From positions 310,001 through 374,000 of the forward strand of contig JAJSPD010000038.1 in NCBI GenBank assembly GCA_021307315.1: DNA of 64,000 nt, given 5' to 3'. Positions 54,783-64,000 of the stretch are shown here, piece by piece. Position numbers and translations under genes: made by a program. Under the pieces are notes generated by a model. That model had not been told where the DNA came from, made no database searches, and saw nothing but the letters and a program-made list of their open reading frames with translations. Within the stretch, counting starts at the first letter, position 1, and each line of letters starts with the position of its first letter. Origin of the DNA: Bisporella sp. PMI_857 (Eukaryota; Ascomycota; Leotiomycetes; Helotiales; Helotiaceae).

Positions 54783-55742
54783 TCACACATTCCCAATAGT
54801 CCACAGCTCAACGCCGAGGACATCGAATTTCTCTCCCTCATCGCTCAGCGGCTCGTTCCCAAATGTCAAGCAGTGACTTGATATTCCACGCTCGAATGCA
54901 TCGTCTAGCCATAACCCGTATCGTCCGTCCCCTCCACCAACACTCAAGAATCCAGTATCACATAGCATCATATAGTCATTTACTCCCGAATATGGGAATG
55001 CTTTGAAGCGAATCCTTTCTGGCGTGGAGACCCCGCTGGGCAAGGCGGGTGAAAGCAATTGCCCGGGCGTCCCTATAGTGGTGCTCCTTTGCTGATTGGG
55101 CGTTGACATAGAAGGGGGCGGCGGTAGGTTTGGTGTGGAGGGGGAAACAATCGATGCCCGCCAAAGGAAACATTCACCAGTGCCAAAATAATGTGCGCTG
55201 GGATGAGGCGCTTCTGTCAAATATGCACCAAATATCCCTCCCTCTCCGTCCTTGACTACTAGCACAAATCCGTTCCGCACACCCCGTAATTCTTCACACT
55301 TTTTATATAGAGTCCCAAGACTGACCCCATCTTGTTCGAGGCTGTAGGTGAGATTCCATTCTTCCACGAGCTGTAACCGTGGAGGAACAAGCAATCGGAT
55401 CTCTTCAGCGAGTGCGCGAGAGAGGAGTTGTGGGGATGTGTTGGTACTGCTACGAAACCCTTTGAGCGTCACAGGATAGAGCGGAGGTGGTTGAAAAGGA
55501 GACGCTGTTCGGCGAGGAGGGGTGTATATTCCGTTGTCCATCTTGTGCGACGGAAAGCCTGGTGAATGGAGTGGAGTTTGGGTTTTATAGGGTTCGGTGG
55601 AGAAACGTCGGAGCAGGCCAGTCACGGCGTGCGAGACGGTGAAGGGAACAGCCCATGATGCGGATAGAGTGGGAGGATGATTGGGTGTTGAGGTTCCAGA
55701 GGATGGCGTGGAGTTATGGTCGTGATATCGCCGTTCTGCCAT
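54783..55742 (-). CDS. OXR1: TLDc-domain oxidation resistance protein
   Basis: This is a single-exon TLDc protein of 319 aa. The N-terminal 100 residues are Pro/Ser/Thr-rich and probably disordered. The TLDc domain runs from about 105 to the end: LLVPPRLQLVEEWNLTYSLEQDG, SLGTLYKKC, GGIFGAYLTEAPHPS, YFGTGECFLWR, and the closing YGLWLDDAFERGISSHC, CLTFGNEPLS and VLGVELWTIG. A Pro/Ser-rich insert splits the domain at about 205-240. Yeast Oxr1 promotes disassembly of the vacuolar H+-ATPase and protects against oxidative damage; the same role is likely but not shown. Confidence 0.94.
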   Translation of the reverse strand: MAERRYHDHNSTPSSGTSTPNHPPTLSASWAVPFTVSHAVTGLLRRFSTEPYKTQTPLHSPGFPSHKMDNGIYTPPRRTASPFQPPPLYPVTLKGFRSSTNTSPQLLSRALAEEIRLLVPPRLQLVEEWNLTYSLEQDGVSLGTLYKKCEELRGVRNGFVLVVKDGEGGIFGAYLTEAPHPSAHYFGTGECFLWRASIVSPSTPNLPPPPSMSTPNQQRSTTIGTPGQLLSPALPSGVSTPERIRFKAFPYSGVNDYMMLCDTGFLSVGGGDGRYGLWLDDAFERGISSHCLTFGNEPLSDEGEKFDVLGVELWTIGNV

Positions 55743-56344
55743 GTTGAGACGTGTGGACTACATCAAAATGGTCCTTGTTTATGAAGACAATTTAGAAGAT
55801 GTTATGATATGGAAGATGTGTTTTGAAGGAGTTCAGATCTGTTCTTAAGAAATGTCAGTGAGGCGTGGTCTGATTTCAGGATGAAATCCGCCTCGTGTTG
55901 GGTAATCAGCCACAAATAAATGATTGGATGACGTATGAACAAGGCTAACGGACTGAAACGACATGACCTATGCTTCGGGAGAAGGCTGACAAGACCACTG
56001 ATGGAGATGGGATGGATGACAATAATGAGTATGACCTATATTTTCGAAGGTGGCTACAGAGAAGAGTTAGATACTTGGCTTAACGGCCCCAGCGGTAGTT
56101 ATGTCCGGAAATAAACCCTAATTATAGAGGCTACTCTAGAATTATCCAAACCAATATATTCTCCAGTTACGGAAAACAGCAATGCATTTGTACATGGATG
56201 AACGGTAGTCCAGTAGTCATAACAATTCATTCTTCAGACATTAATACAGCCAGCTCATATAATCGTCATACATAAGACCTGCAACCAATTCCGCGCCTAT
56301 ACCAGACCAAACTCCACATATACCATGTCTACACCGTAGCGTCT
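55743..56344. other. Spacer
   Basis: This 602-bp spacer lies between the Oxr1-like start and the condensin subunit stop. It is AT-rich towards 56344, as expected of a 3' UTR. No gene is seen. Confidence 0.4.
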
Positions 56345-59300
56345 CTAAGCATTTGCTTGGACGACGCGGAAACCACCAGCCACTAACTTTGTAATTTCCT
56401 CGTTCTTATGCTGAAGTAGACTGAGTGCATACGCTACATCATTCCATTGCCTCTCACTCTCGCATCTTGCCAGCCTAGCTGCAAGCTTGTCTGCAAGCTG
56501 TTTGGCGTGCTTGTCCTGTCTCGAGTAAATATATAATGAGTAATTGAGAAAGTGCATGCATACCTTCTCGATAAATCCAGCCAAAAATTTAATGATTCTC
56601 TTCAGAGCGTCCTCTTCAAGATCCTTCTCCGCAGTCAACAGACTGAACATGTCGACAAAGTGGTTATATACAGCATTGTCCTTTGTGCTAAGTTCTGTGA
56701 AGAACATACGACTCAGATCAGCAATTCTTTTATCATCGTCCTCCAGGCACTTCGCCATCTCTCCTAGTTGACCTTTGACCTTGACTTGACCAGCCAGGAT
56801 TAAGAATGTGAGAGTCATTAGGCAGGTACGCTTCACGCTAGCGTCCTTGTCATTAAGACGGCGATACAGGAAGTCAGTATTCTCATCAATGAGATGATTG
56901 AAGCAAACAGCCATATCCCCAAGCGCGATCACGACATTTGATCGAGTGATGGGGTCCTTCGATCTCTCAAGGATTGTTATGAGGAGAGGCAGATTCTGCT
57001 CGCAGTACTCGGAGCTGACGCACATGAGCTTCGCCAGACACAACGTAGCTGCAGCTTGCAAGTTGCGATCTCTGTAAGTCGTATTATTGGAGCAGATTTC
57101 TGAGACTAGAGGCCCGAAGTTTGCTAGAAGAGAATTTTCACCATAAAGAAGCTCACGCTCACGAATATGGGCCATCGCTTCTGTGAAGTCATCCTCTGTT
57201 GTACCTCCAATCATATCAAGATCATCGGCAGCTTCCTTTGCAGCCTTGTCAGCCGGAGCTTCGCTGACTGGTTGTTTCTTGTCAGACTCCGCCTTCCGAC
57301 GCTTGAAATCGAGTTCGCAAAGCTCGAGATGTACAATCTGCTTGATTGCGACATGTCCAACGATGAAGAGAAGCTGTGAAAGGGCTATTGAGCCTCTAAG
57401 CTTGCTTTCTGGCTCTTGCTGTGGCTGTGGACCTGGTGTTTCTGGGGGGGAGTCAAGCTGCATTGGATCATCCGCTGGCTCCTCTTGCTCATGTGTCTTA
57501 GCAGTGCGCTTTTGGAAAACATGCCGGGTCTTTCGTCGTAGGATCTCAGAGCACAGAATGTCTGGATGATTGGACAGAGTATAGATGGCACTGATCGCCT
57601 GTTCAGCAACACCATACCATTCCTTATTGTCCGACTCAACTTCGATAATGGACGCAAGCTTTGAGAGAACAGCGTGGTCGTTTGTGAGTTTCGATACTGG
57701 CACCGCGGACTTCTCAGCTTGTCTTCCCGTAGGGTTAATACGTCGAAGAGCGATACATGTGTACTTGGCTAGTTGTAAGTCGGATCGTCCAAGGCTGCCC
57801 AGTCCAATTCTCAACATGGTTTCCATTTCCCCAACAACAATTTCGGGCTTGGCAGTCGCAAGCATACCAAGAACAATGATGGATCCTCGTCGTTGACTCT
57901 TAGAGATTTCACGTTTTTGTACACCATACACCTGCCACAGTTTTGAAACCACAAGTTCCGAAATATGGTTAGCTTTCATCATCGTTGCAAGTAACTGCTC
58001 TAGAGATGTCAGCTCCGCTGGCGTAGCTCCAAACGTCAGACTAATCATATTTCGAGCAATGTAGTTAGCTGCGTCGTTGCCATTATAAGTGTCCGGCGCT
58101 TCAAAGAACAGCCGCTTGTAGACATCAATCAAATGGTTCTGCACACCCTTCCCTTCATCGCTGTTACCTTTAGTCCAGATGAGTCGCAGCATTCGTCGAA
58201 TACCGACTTTATTTTGCTCGATATTGTAAGCATCGCCAATCTCAAAGAAGTCCATGGCTTCGATGACCTCGCTTTTGTTTTTAGAGCCTAGTAATTGACA
58301 AATGGTAGTAGTAGCGCCATGCAGAACTTCGATGAACTTCAGAGCTTCAACATAGTATCTTCGAGTGAGTGTCAGCTTATTGATAGCCTCTGACGTGGCT
58401 GCTTCCTCCTGTGCTTTGCGAATTGCAGCAATCTTCTGTTCATCACTCATTGGTTTTTGGGGAGAGTCAGACTCCACCACTGTTGCGTCGTCCAGCAATG
58501 CGGCATCGACCTTAGTTTCGCCGAGTCCGGGTGTATTAGCTGGAGGCTTTAACGCGTTGAGTTCCGCGTCGACCTTGTCCAGCCGCTCGGACCACTCTTT
58601 CAGGTTCAGCTGAGATCCGTGCATGATACTGAAAGGATGTGTTGTAAGTAGAGACCCGAGTAGTTTGATGGCGTTTCGTCTGACATTGCTACTCTTGTCT
58701 TCTAGGCTTCGGGCAGCCAGTTCAGCAACTCTCTGCCTCCGTTTTGGGTACTTCTGCTCAAGACTACAGAGCTTGACCCAGACCTGAATAGTCCGACATC
58801 TGCAATACGGATTGATATCCAGGAATCGTTCTTCCAAAACATCAAAGAATGCGTTAAGTTGTGATTTATGGTTGTCGCCCCGCTCCTCCTGTTTGCTAAG
58901 ATCGGCCAAGAGGTTGCCGCAAACCTCAATAAGAGCACATCTTAACGCATAAGATTCACTGTCCATCTGCTTTGCCAGAAGTGTCATTTGCTTGATAACC
59001 AACTTCGGCTGAAGCTCAGACAGTTTGACAATAAATGAGGAAACGGACTTTGGTCCTCGGGTATCATTGCTGTTGAATTCTTTGTTACTCAGCTCTCGAA
59101 GAATCTCATCTGCTAGTTGCTGATAATCATACTGCTCTGACAGAATATGCAAGAATTCGGCCATCGGTTCCGCTAAATGCTCAAAATAGGTCAGGTTTTG
59201 TACAATCGATATTTGCGCGGCTGGAAATTATCAGTAATTCGTCCTCGGTACCGAAGCTTTGACCTTACCATAACCGTGGCCGTGGTGCTTTACCGCTATA

Positions 59301-60088
59301 CACAGAACTTTGAAGGCATGCATCCTAATAGCAGTGGTTTTTACTCTTTGCTCACTTTCTAGAATCATGTAAACTGGTCTGGTGAAAAGACCGATGAAAG
59401 TATCTCTTTCTGAAGTCGTAAGGAAGATCTTGGACAACTTCAACTTTAAAACCTTGCACATAATATCAAGTGCGGTCTGCAACTGGGCGGATGAGTCCCA
59501 ATTGCCATCCTTCGCAGCACTTGCTTTGGACTTCGCACCCTTTCCCCGTCCTCTTGCAGCTGGAGCTGTAGTTGATTTTTCCGCCGCTTTCGTCTCAACG
59601 GCAGCAATGGTCCATTGTAGCAGGAAACCAAATACTTCCAATAGCTGTTTGTGATGGTCGATAATATCTTGTTCGTCGCTTTCGAGGTCGTTGTGTATGA
59701 CGTCTGCTTCTGCCGAAAGACCGGAAACAACGAGGTCAAAAATTTTGCTCAACGCATGGGTAGGGAGAACAGAGGAGGATCTAGAAAGTTGGAAGAGCTT
59801 AGAATCGGGTTCGGTAGGGTAGTTCTGAGTAGATTTAAGGGAAACTGGGGCACACTTCAGTAAAAATTGCAGAGAATCAAATGAAGAGCTCCTTGTTATA
59901 GCATCTGGATTGTCCGCCACTGAGTCAACAATTGGATTGAGGACCGTATTGATAAGAGAGTTGGTCAAAGACTCGGGGTCGTTTTCACAGTCTACTAGAT
60001 TGGAGTCGGCTTCTGGCGTAGATATTGTTGCAGGATCGCTCATATAATGCTTGAGCGCATCATTTATATCGAACTGTATTGTATCCAT
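56345..60088 (-). CDS. Condensin complex subunit 1 (Cnd1/Ycs4, CAP-D2)
   Basis: This HEAT-repeat non-SMC subunit of condensin, needed for mitotic chromosome compaction, is 1215 aa from three exons: 60088-59269, 59220-56564 and 56515-56345. The start MDTIQFDINDALKHYM matches the family. The first intron (48 nt) joins HGHGYA|AQISIVQNLTYFEHL to SEQYDYQQLADEILREL. The second intron, also 48 nt (GTATGC..GACAG), contains no stop and is in frame; removing it gives FLAGFIEK|DKHAKQLADKLAARL. The conserved Cnd1 region lies near 840-1100 (RNLQAAATLCLAKLM, SNVVIALGDMAVCFNHLID, DASVKRTCLMTLTFLILAG). It shares a 243-bp divergent promoter with CDC7. Confidence 0.95.
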
Positions 60089-60331
60089 CGCTGCGATTGT
60101 GTCGTGGAGCAGCTGTGGTGATTTTTGCAAAAGAGTGTCGTGTACCTGAAGTTCTTTCCAAGTCGCGTAAACAAACGCGCTTTTGGATTGTTTTTGCTTT
60201 GCAACCAACCTCGGGTCTTGGCGTGATTGACCCCCGCCAGGTACTTCCACCAAACAAACAAACGGTAATACAAAACCACAATTATATTATTATCAATCTC
60301 TTTGTGGGTTGTCTGTCTCTAGTACTATTGA
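60089..60331. promoter_or_regulatory. Bidirectional promoter, condensin subunit / CDC7
   Basis: This 243-bp spacer lies between two start codons of cell-cycle genes. It contains a compact block at 60163-60180 with TCGCGT (60163-60168), a forkhead-type GTAAACA (60167-60173) and ACGCGC (60175-60180). These resemble MBF/SBF (MCB) and forkhead sites that time G1/S and mitotic genes in yeasts. Factor binding is inferred. Confidence 0.5.
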
Positions 60332-61801
60332 ATGGGTGAAATGGCAGCAATACGCTCTCGAACTACGCAAGCACGGTTTCCTATACACCACGATGAACAG
60401 GACGAATCAATGGACGAGGATGAACAAGACCGAGAGATGGAGGAATCGAGAGTAGAAGATGGAGAAGAAATGGAGGAAGATAGCTTCGATGCCTCGGACA
60501 GTGATGACGACGTAGATGCATCTGTAAAAGAAGATATACAGAAGTTTCAAGAGAGTTTTGAAGGCATAAACGAGCGCTTCAGGCTTATCAATCGTATAGG
60601 AGAAGGTATGGGAATGCCAATTGACCTACTCATGTCTTGCTAATTCATTATAGGTACCTTTTCTACTGTATATAAGGCAGAAGATCTTCTTTACGATGGT
60701 TACGAGAACGACTGGGATATAGAAGAGAAAGAAAACTCTAAATGGAAATCACCACCACTAAAGAAATTCCGCGCCAATGGTCGCCCAATGGAGGTCTTGG
60801 ACGAGTATGCACAGCAAAGAAAGCGACCAAAATATGTTGCGATTAAAAAGATCTATGTCACAAGCAGTCCAATGCGGATACACAACGAATTAGAGCTTTT
60901 GGCGGATTTACGAGGTTGTGACTCTGTTTGCCCTCTCATTACTGCATTTCGATGTACAGACCAGGTTGTCGCTGTGCTACCATACTTCAAGCACACAGAT
61001 TTCAGAGATTACTTTCGAAAAATGACAGTACCTGACATGCAAATCTACTTCCGATCACTTTTCACGGCACTAGCAGCCGTTCATTCAAAAAGCATCATCC
61101 ACCGTGACATCAAACCCACGAACTTCCTCTACGAGCCCGAGAAGAAACGGGGCGTCCTAGTAGACTTCGGGCTCGCGGAGTGGGAAGGCACAGACGGCAA
61201 ACCATGCCTCTGCATTGAAAACTCGCAAGAACGTCGCCGTCGAGTCACCTCCAGTATAGCGGCAACAATGGGTCCGTCAACCGGCTACCCACGCAACGAC
61301 TCCCGCCCGTCACGGCGCGCCAACCGCGCCGGCACTCGCGGGTTCCGCGCACCTGAAGTTCTCCTTAAATGCACTGCCCAAACCACCAAAATAGACATAT
61401 GGTCCGCTGGCGTCATTCTACTTACCATCCTCTCAAAACGTTTCCCGTTCTTTAATTCGGCGGATGACGTTGAGGCGATGATTGAAATCAGCACCATATT
61501 TGGGGTTAAAAGGATGAAGAACTGTGCGTACATGCACGGGACGAGCTTTGAGACCACGATCCCGACGATCGGGCAGACCGGGTTCTCGCTCGAGAAGATT
61601 ATCCTCTGGTCCACGTCACGCACGAACACAGGGGATACGGCGCTATCGAAAGGGGAGAAGCTTGCCATTAGCTTTCTTGAAAAGTGCTTGGAGCTCGATC
61701 CGAGTAAGCGGATAAGCGCCCAAGAGGCGCTTGAGCACGAGTTTTTGAGGGATGATAGCGAATACACGGAGGACGACGAGTTGGGGCTAATTGGCTACTA
61801 G
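60332..61801 (+). CDS. CDC7: DDK kinase Cdc7/Hsk1
   Basis: This serine/threonine kinase phosphorylates Mcm2-7 with its partner Dbf4 to fire replication origins. Two exons, 60332-60605 and 60654-61801, give 473 aa; the 48-nt intron runs GTATGG..TATAG inside the glycine-rich loop (RIGEG|TFSTVYKAED). The N-terminal 75 residues are highly acidic. Catalytic landmarks are VAIKKIYV (lysine), IIHRDIKPTNFLY (catalytic loop), VDFGLAEWEG (DFG) and GTRGFRAPEVLLK (P+1/APE). Cdc7-type kinase inserts are present after the glycine loop (DLLYDGYENDWDIEE) and between DFG and APE, the latter rich in Arg and Ser. Confidence 0.95.
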
Positions 61802-62257
61802 TCATGACTCGATGTGGATGCATGGAGTAAACGAGTTGTAATGAGCAAAGAAGAGAAAACATATGGCGTAGCGGGCTCTGGTCTGGCGTAATAAAGGCAT
61901 AGAGAGGCGTTTTTTCGATGTACATACTTAGCGTTGCCTTGTTGCTTTTGGAGAACCTGTTTCGTTCGCGCGAGATACCAGAGATACCATGGCATAGCAT
62001 TCATTCTCGTAGTATAATCACATTTTCTGATGATGGCTTCCTGCTTTGTACATGGGCGATTGGTCTAGTTGTCTCAATTATGTAGTACAGCTTGAACAAT
62101 GAGAGTATTCTGTATATAGTTGAAATACGGTTATTCGCTGATCATACGCTTTGTACCAGCAAATACCTACCGCTCCTTGTCCTGCAATATCTAGGTATAT
62201 CTCTTTATATTCGCAAGCTTCTCGTGGCAGCAAATCCCATCTCGCAACTCATTCAAA
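61802..62257. other. Convergent spacer CDC7 / HOP2
   Basis: This 456-bp spacer lies between two stop codons. It contains no gene I can support; ORFs here are short. Confidence 0.4.
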
Positions 62258-63317
62258 TCACTCATCCTCCTCCAACCCCGCCCTCTCCCAAATCTCCTCC
62301 TTACTCATCCCATCCATCAGCATGGCCTCCAAATGCTCGAAGGCTTTCTTCCTCTTCGTACTCTTCCCACTCCAGTACTTTGACTCCTTTTCTATCTTTT
62401 CTTTCTCCTCGGCTGTTACTGGTTTTACTTCTCCCTCCTTGAATGCATTCAGCCTAGCTTGCTTCTCCTCGTTCTCTGACTTCAGGGACTGGACTTTGGT
62501 GGCCAGCTCTACTACTGTAGGTGAGGCTCTAAAGGTGGCGAGGGTACTGGAGAGAGTTTTGAGAATGGACTTGAGAGTTGGAATGTTCGTGCGGAGATAA
62601 GTGATGGTTTCGTCCATGGCCGCTAGCTCAGCAGGAGATACAATGTCTGATGGATCCTAGGATGATGTCAGGTTTTCGCAAGCGGGCCATTGCCCTGCAC
62701 AAGATAAAGGACGTAAGAGAAACGCACTTGTATAGCCCAAAACACAAACTGCGTTCCCTTTTTAGTGGCGTCCGTGTTTGTAGCTTTCATCATGATCTCG
62801 TTTCTTCCTTCCATCTCCTTAAGTAACTTATCTGCCATTGTTTTTGTGACCTATCATTTGTCAGTACACGTTACTTGACTGCTCTGCCCAAGCTCTTTCT
62901 GTGTTTCCCGTAGTAGATGCCTCCTAACTTCCATAATTGCTGCTCCAGCAATACTCTCGCTAAGGAAAGCCGACCAGAATTGAAGCCAAGCTCTAGATAC
63001 GAACTTACCTTCCCTCTCAAATTCGCACTAACCTCAGTCGCACTAAATGGCCTATTCTGCACCCTTAAATACTCCAAAATCATAGCCGCCGCCTCATCTC
63101 CCGTAATGGGCTTGGCTTTTGCCTCCTCCGTGTCTGCTTTCTTCGCAGTAGTCCCTCCATCGGTCACCCTCTTCACAACTCCTACTCCCGCGCCAGCATC
63201 ATCTTTCTTGGTAGTTGCCGTCTTGGGTTTCCTAGCCTTTTCGACTTTCGCTCTCTCTGTCTTTGGCCGGAGAGGATCTGCCTCATCTGCTTTGGGCTTC
63301 GGCGCTGCTTTGACCAT
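62258..63317 (-). CDS. HOP2: Homologous-pairing protein 2 (Hop2/TBPIP)
   Basis: This meiotic recombination factor acts with Mnd1 to stimulate Dmc1/Rad51 strand exchange. Three exons, 63317-63009, 62850-62728 and 62656-62258, give 276 aa. The introns are 158 and 71 nt. A basic Lys/Pro/Ala-rich extension of about 70 residues comes first. The winged-helix domain follows: GDEAAAMILEYLRVQNRPFS, ATEVSANLRGK|VTKTMADK and GTQFVFWAIQ. The C-terminal half is a leucine-zipper coiled coil (LATKVQSLKSENEEKQARL) and ends with KAFEHLEAMLMDGMSKEE. Splicing gives WAIQ|DPSDIVSPAELAAMDE. The N-terminal extension is longer than in yeast Hop2; an upstream non-ATG extension exists but I chose the ATG at 63317. Confidence 0.92.
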
Positions 63318-64000
63318 TTTCGCGACGTCTGGTAGGGGGACGAGAGATGTTGTGAGATTCACGGTTTGATAGGGCAGGTTTAAACTATTGTACAACTGGG
63401 TGAGAATTACATTGAAGCTATATTATGCATAGGAAATATAGGATCGTCAGTTGTGTAGAGATTATTGAAAAGGTCAGATAAATTAGTATGGGTTGGCTTG
63501 CAGGCAAAAGGAAAGAGGAAAGCGCAATTGCTAACTGGGAAGGGACGGTGCCAAGACTATCATATCTTTGACATTTTCGACACCAGAACTCCGAGGGACA
63601 AGATATGAATAGACTAGAGCCACAATGCTTTCTAGCGTTGATCTGAGTTAGGGATTTATCAAGCACTCTCATATTCAAGTTCATGCAGCTTTGCATGATC
63701 TATTATGTATTAAATACCTTACTCCATTCGAAGTACGACGATTCGAATTGCGACAAAGAAGGCTCATAACAAAGGCCTGGGTATCATTACTATACTCAAG
63801 TAAATATTGCTTGGGCTTTTCCGTGTCTGCATGCGTGGCCTGCAGATGCTCCGCAAAGAGAAGAAGAAAACGCCAATCAATGCACGCTCATCCTATGCCC
63901 GATCTAACTAACTCCCTATTCTGGAAATCTCAGCAACATAGGCCGTTCTGATCTCGTTGCCCATAATCACATTATTATCTATCCAATGTTAGCAGATATT
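63318..64000. other. Right-edge sequence without gene
   Basis: This 683-bp stretch is upstream of HOP2 and runs to the window end. ORFs on both strands are short and lack domains. A gene starting beyond 64000 could have its flank here. Confidence 0.4.

Noticed and set aside
60089..60253. Longer N-terminus for condensin subunit 1 from GTG at 60253
   Set aside because: Not an ATG, and MDTIQFDINDAL at 60088 matches the usual start of the family; the extension would cover the CDC7 promoter.
1..64000. CRISPR arrays, IS elements, operons, ribosome binding sites
   Set aside because: The DNA is eukaryotic (introns, tRNA intron, fungal families). I saw no regularly spaced repeats and no transposase, reverse transcriptase or integrase fragment that I could support.

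Overview
This window is nuclear DNA from a filamentous ascomycete (Pezizomycotina, possibly Leotiomycetes; the class is an inference). It shows short spliceosomal introns of about 47-100 nt with GT..AG ends and a CTNAY-like branch site, compact intergenic spacers, an intron-containing tRNA, and families typical of moulds: Zn(II)2Cys6 and Clr5 regulators, 2EXR, a TPR-SET protein and an AMSH-like deubiquitinase. I rebuilt exon structures by hand from splice signals, reading frame and family conservation. All multi-exon models below are in frame, but none is supported by transcripts.

Left block (about 3.3-20.5 kb) is housekeeping. In order it holds an AMSH/Sst2-like deubiquitinase (-), a mitochondrial transcription factor Mtf1-like protein (+), a TPR-SET protein (-), uroporphyrinogen-III synthase HEM4 (-), sulfhydryl oxidase ERV1 (+), a PAP2 lipid phosphatase (-), trehalose-6-phosphate synthase TPS1 (-) and a GNAT acetyltransferase (+). 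The first 3.3 kb has no intact gene, only two small mutually similar ORFs that look like relics.

Middle block (about 20.5-50.4 kb) is accessory. It starts with an orphan multi-pass membrane protein and a Clr5-domain protein, then a small cupin. Next comes a tight catabolic-looking cluster at 29.4-40.8 kb: a Baeyer-Villiger type flavin monooxygenase, a Rieske oxygenase of the quaternary-amine (ECYHC) type, a sarcosine-oxidase-like flavoprotein ending in the peroxisomal signal SKL, a Zn2Cys6 regulator and an MFS transporter. My working hypothesis is that this cluster takes up and demethylates a betaine-like N-methylated compound. It is followed by a lineage-specific membrane protein gene broken by one in-frame TAG, an aldo/keto reductase fused to an unknown N-terminal domain (with a GC-AG intron), a monocarboxylate-type MFS transporter, a doubtful small membrane ORF and a tRNA-His.

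Right block (about 50.6-63.3 kb) is mostly conserved: a single-exon FAD monooxygenase, a 2EXR-domain protein, a TLDc/Oxr1 protein, condensin subunit 1 head-to-head with CDC7 kinase across 243 bp, and the meiotic recombination factor HOP2. The last 0.7 kb shows no gene.
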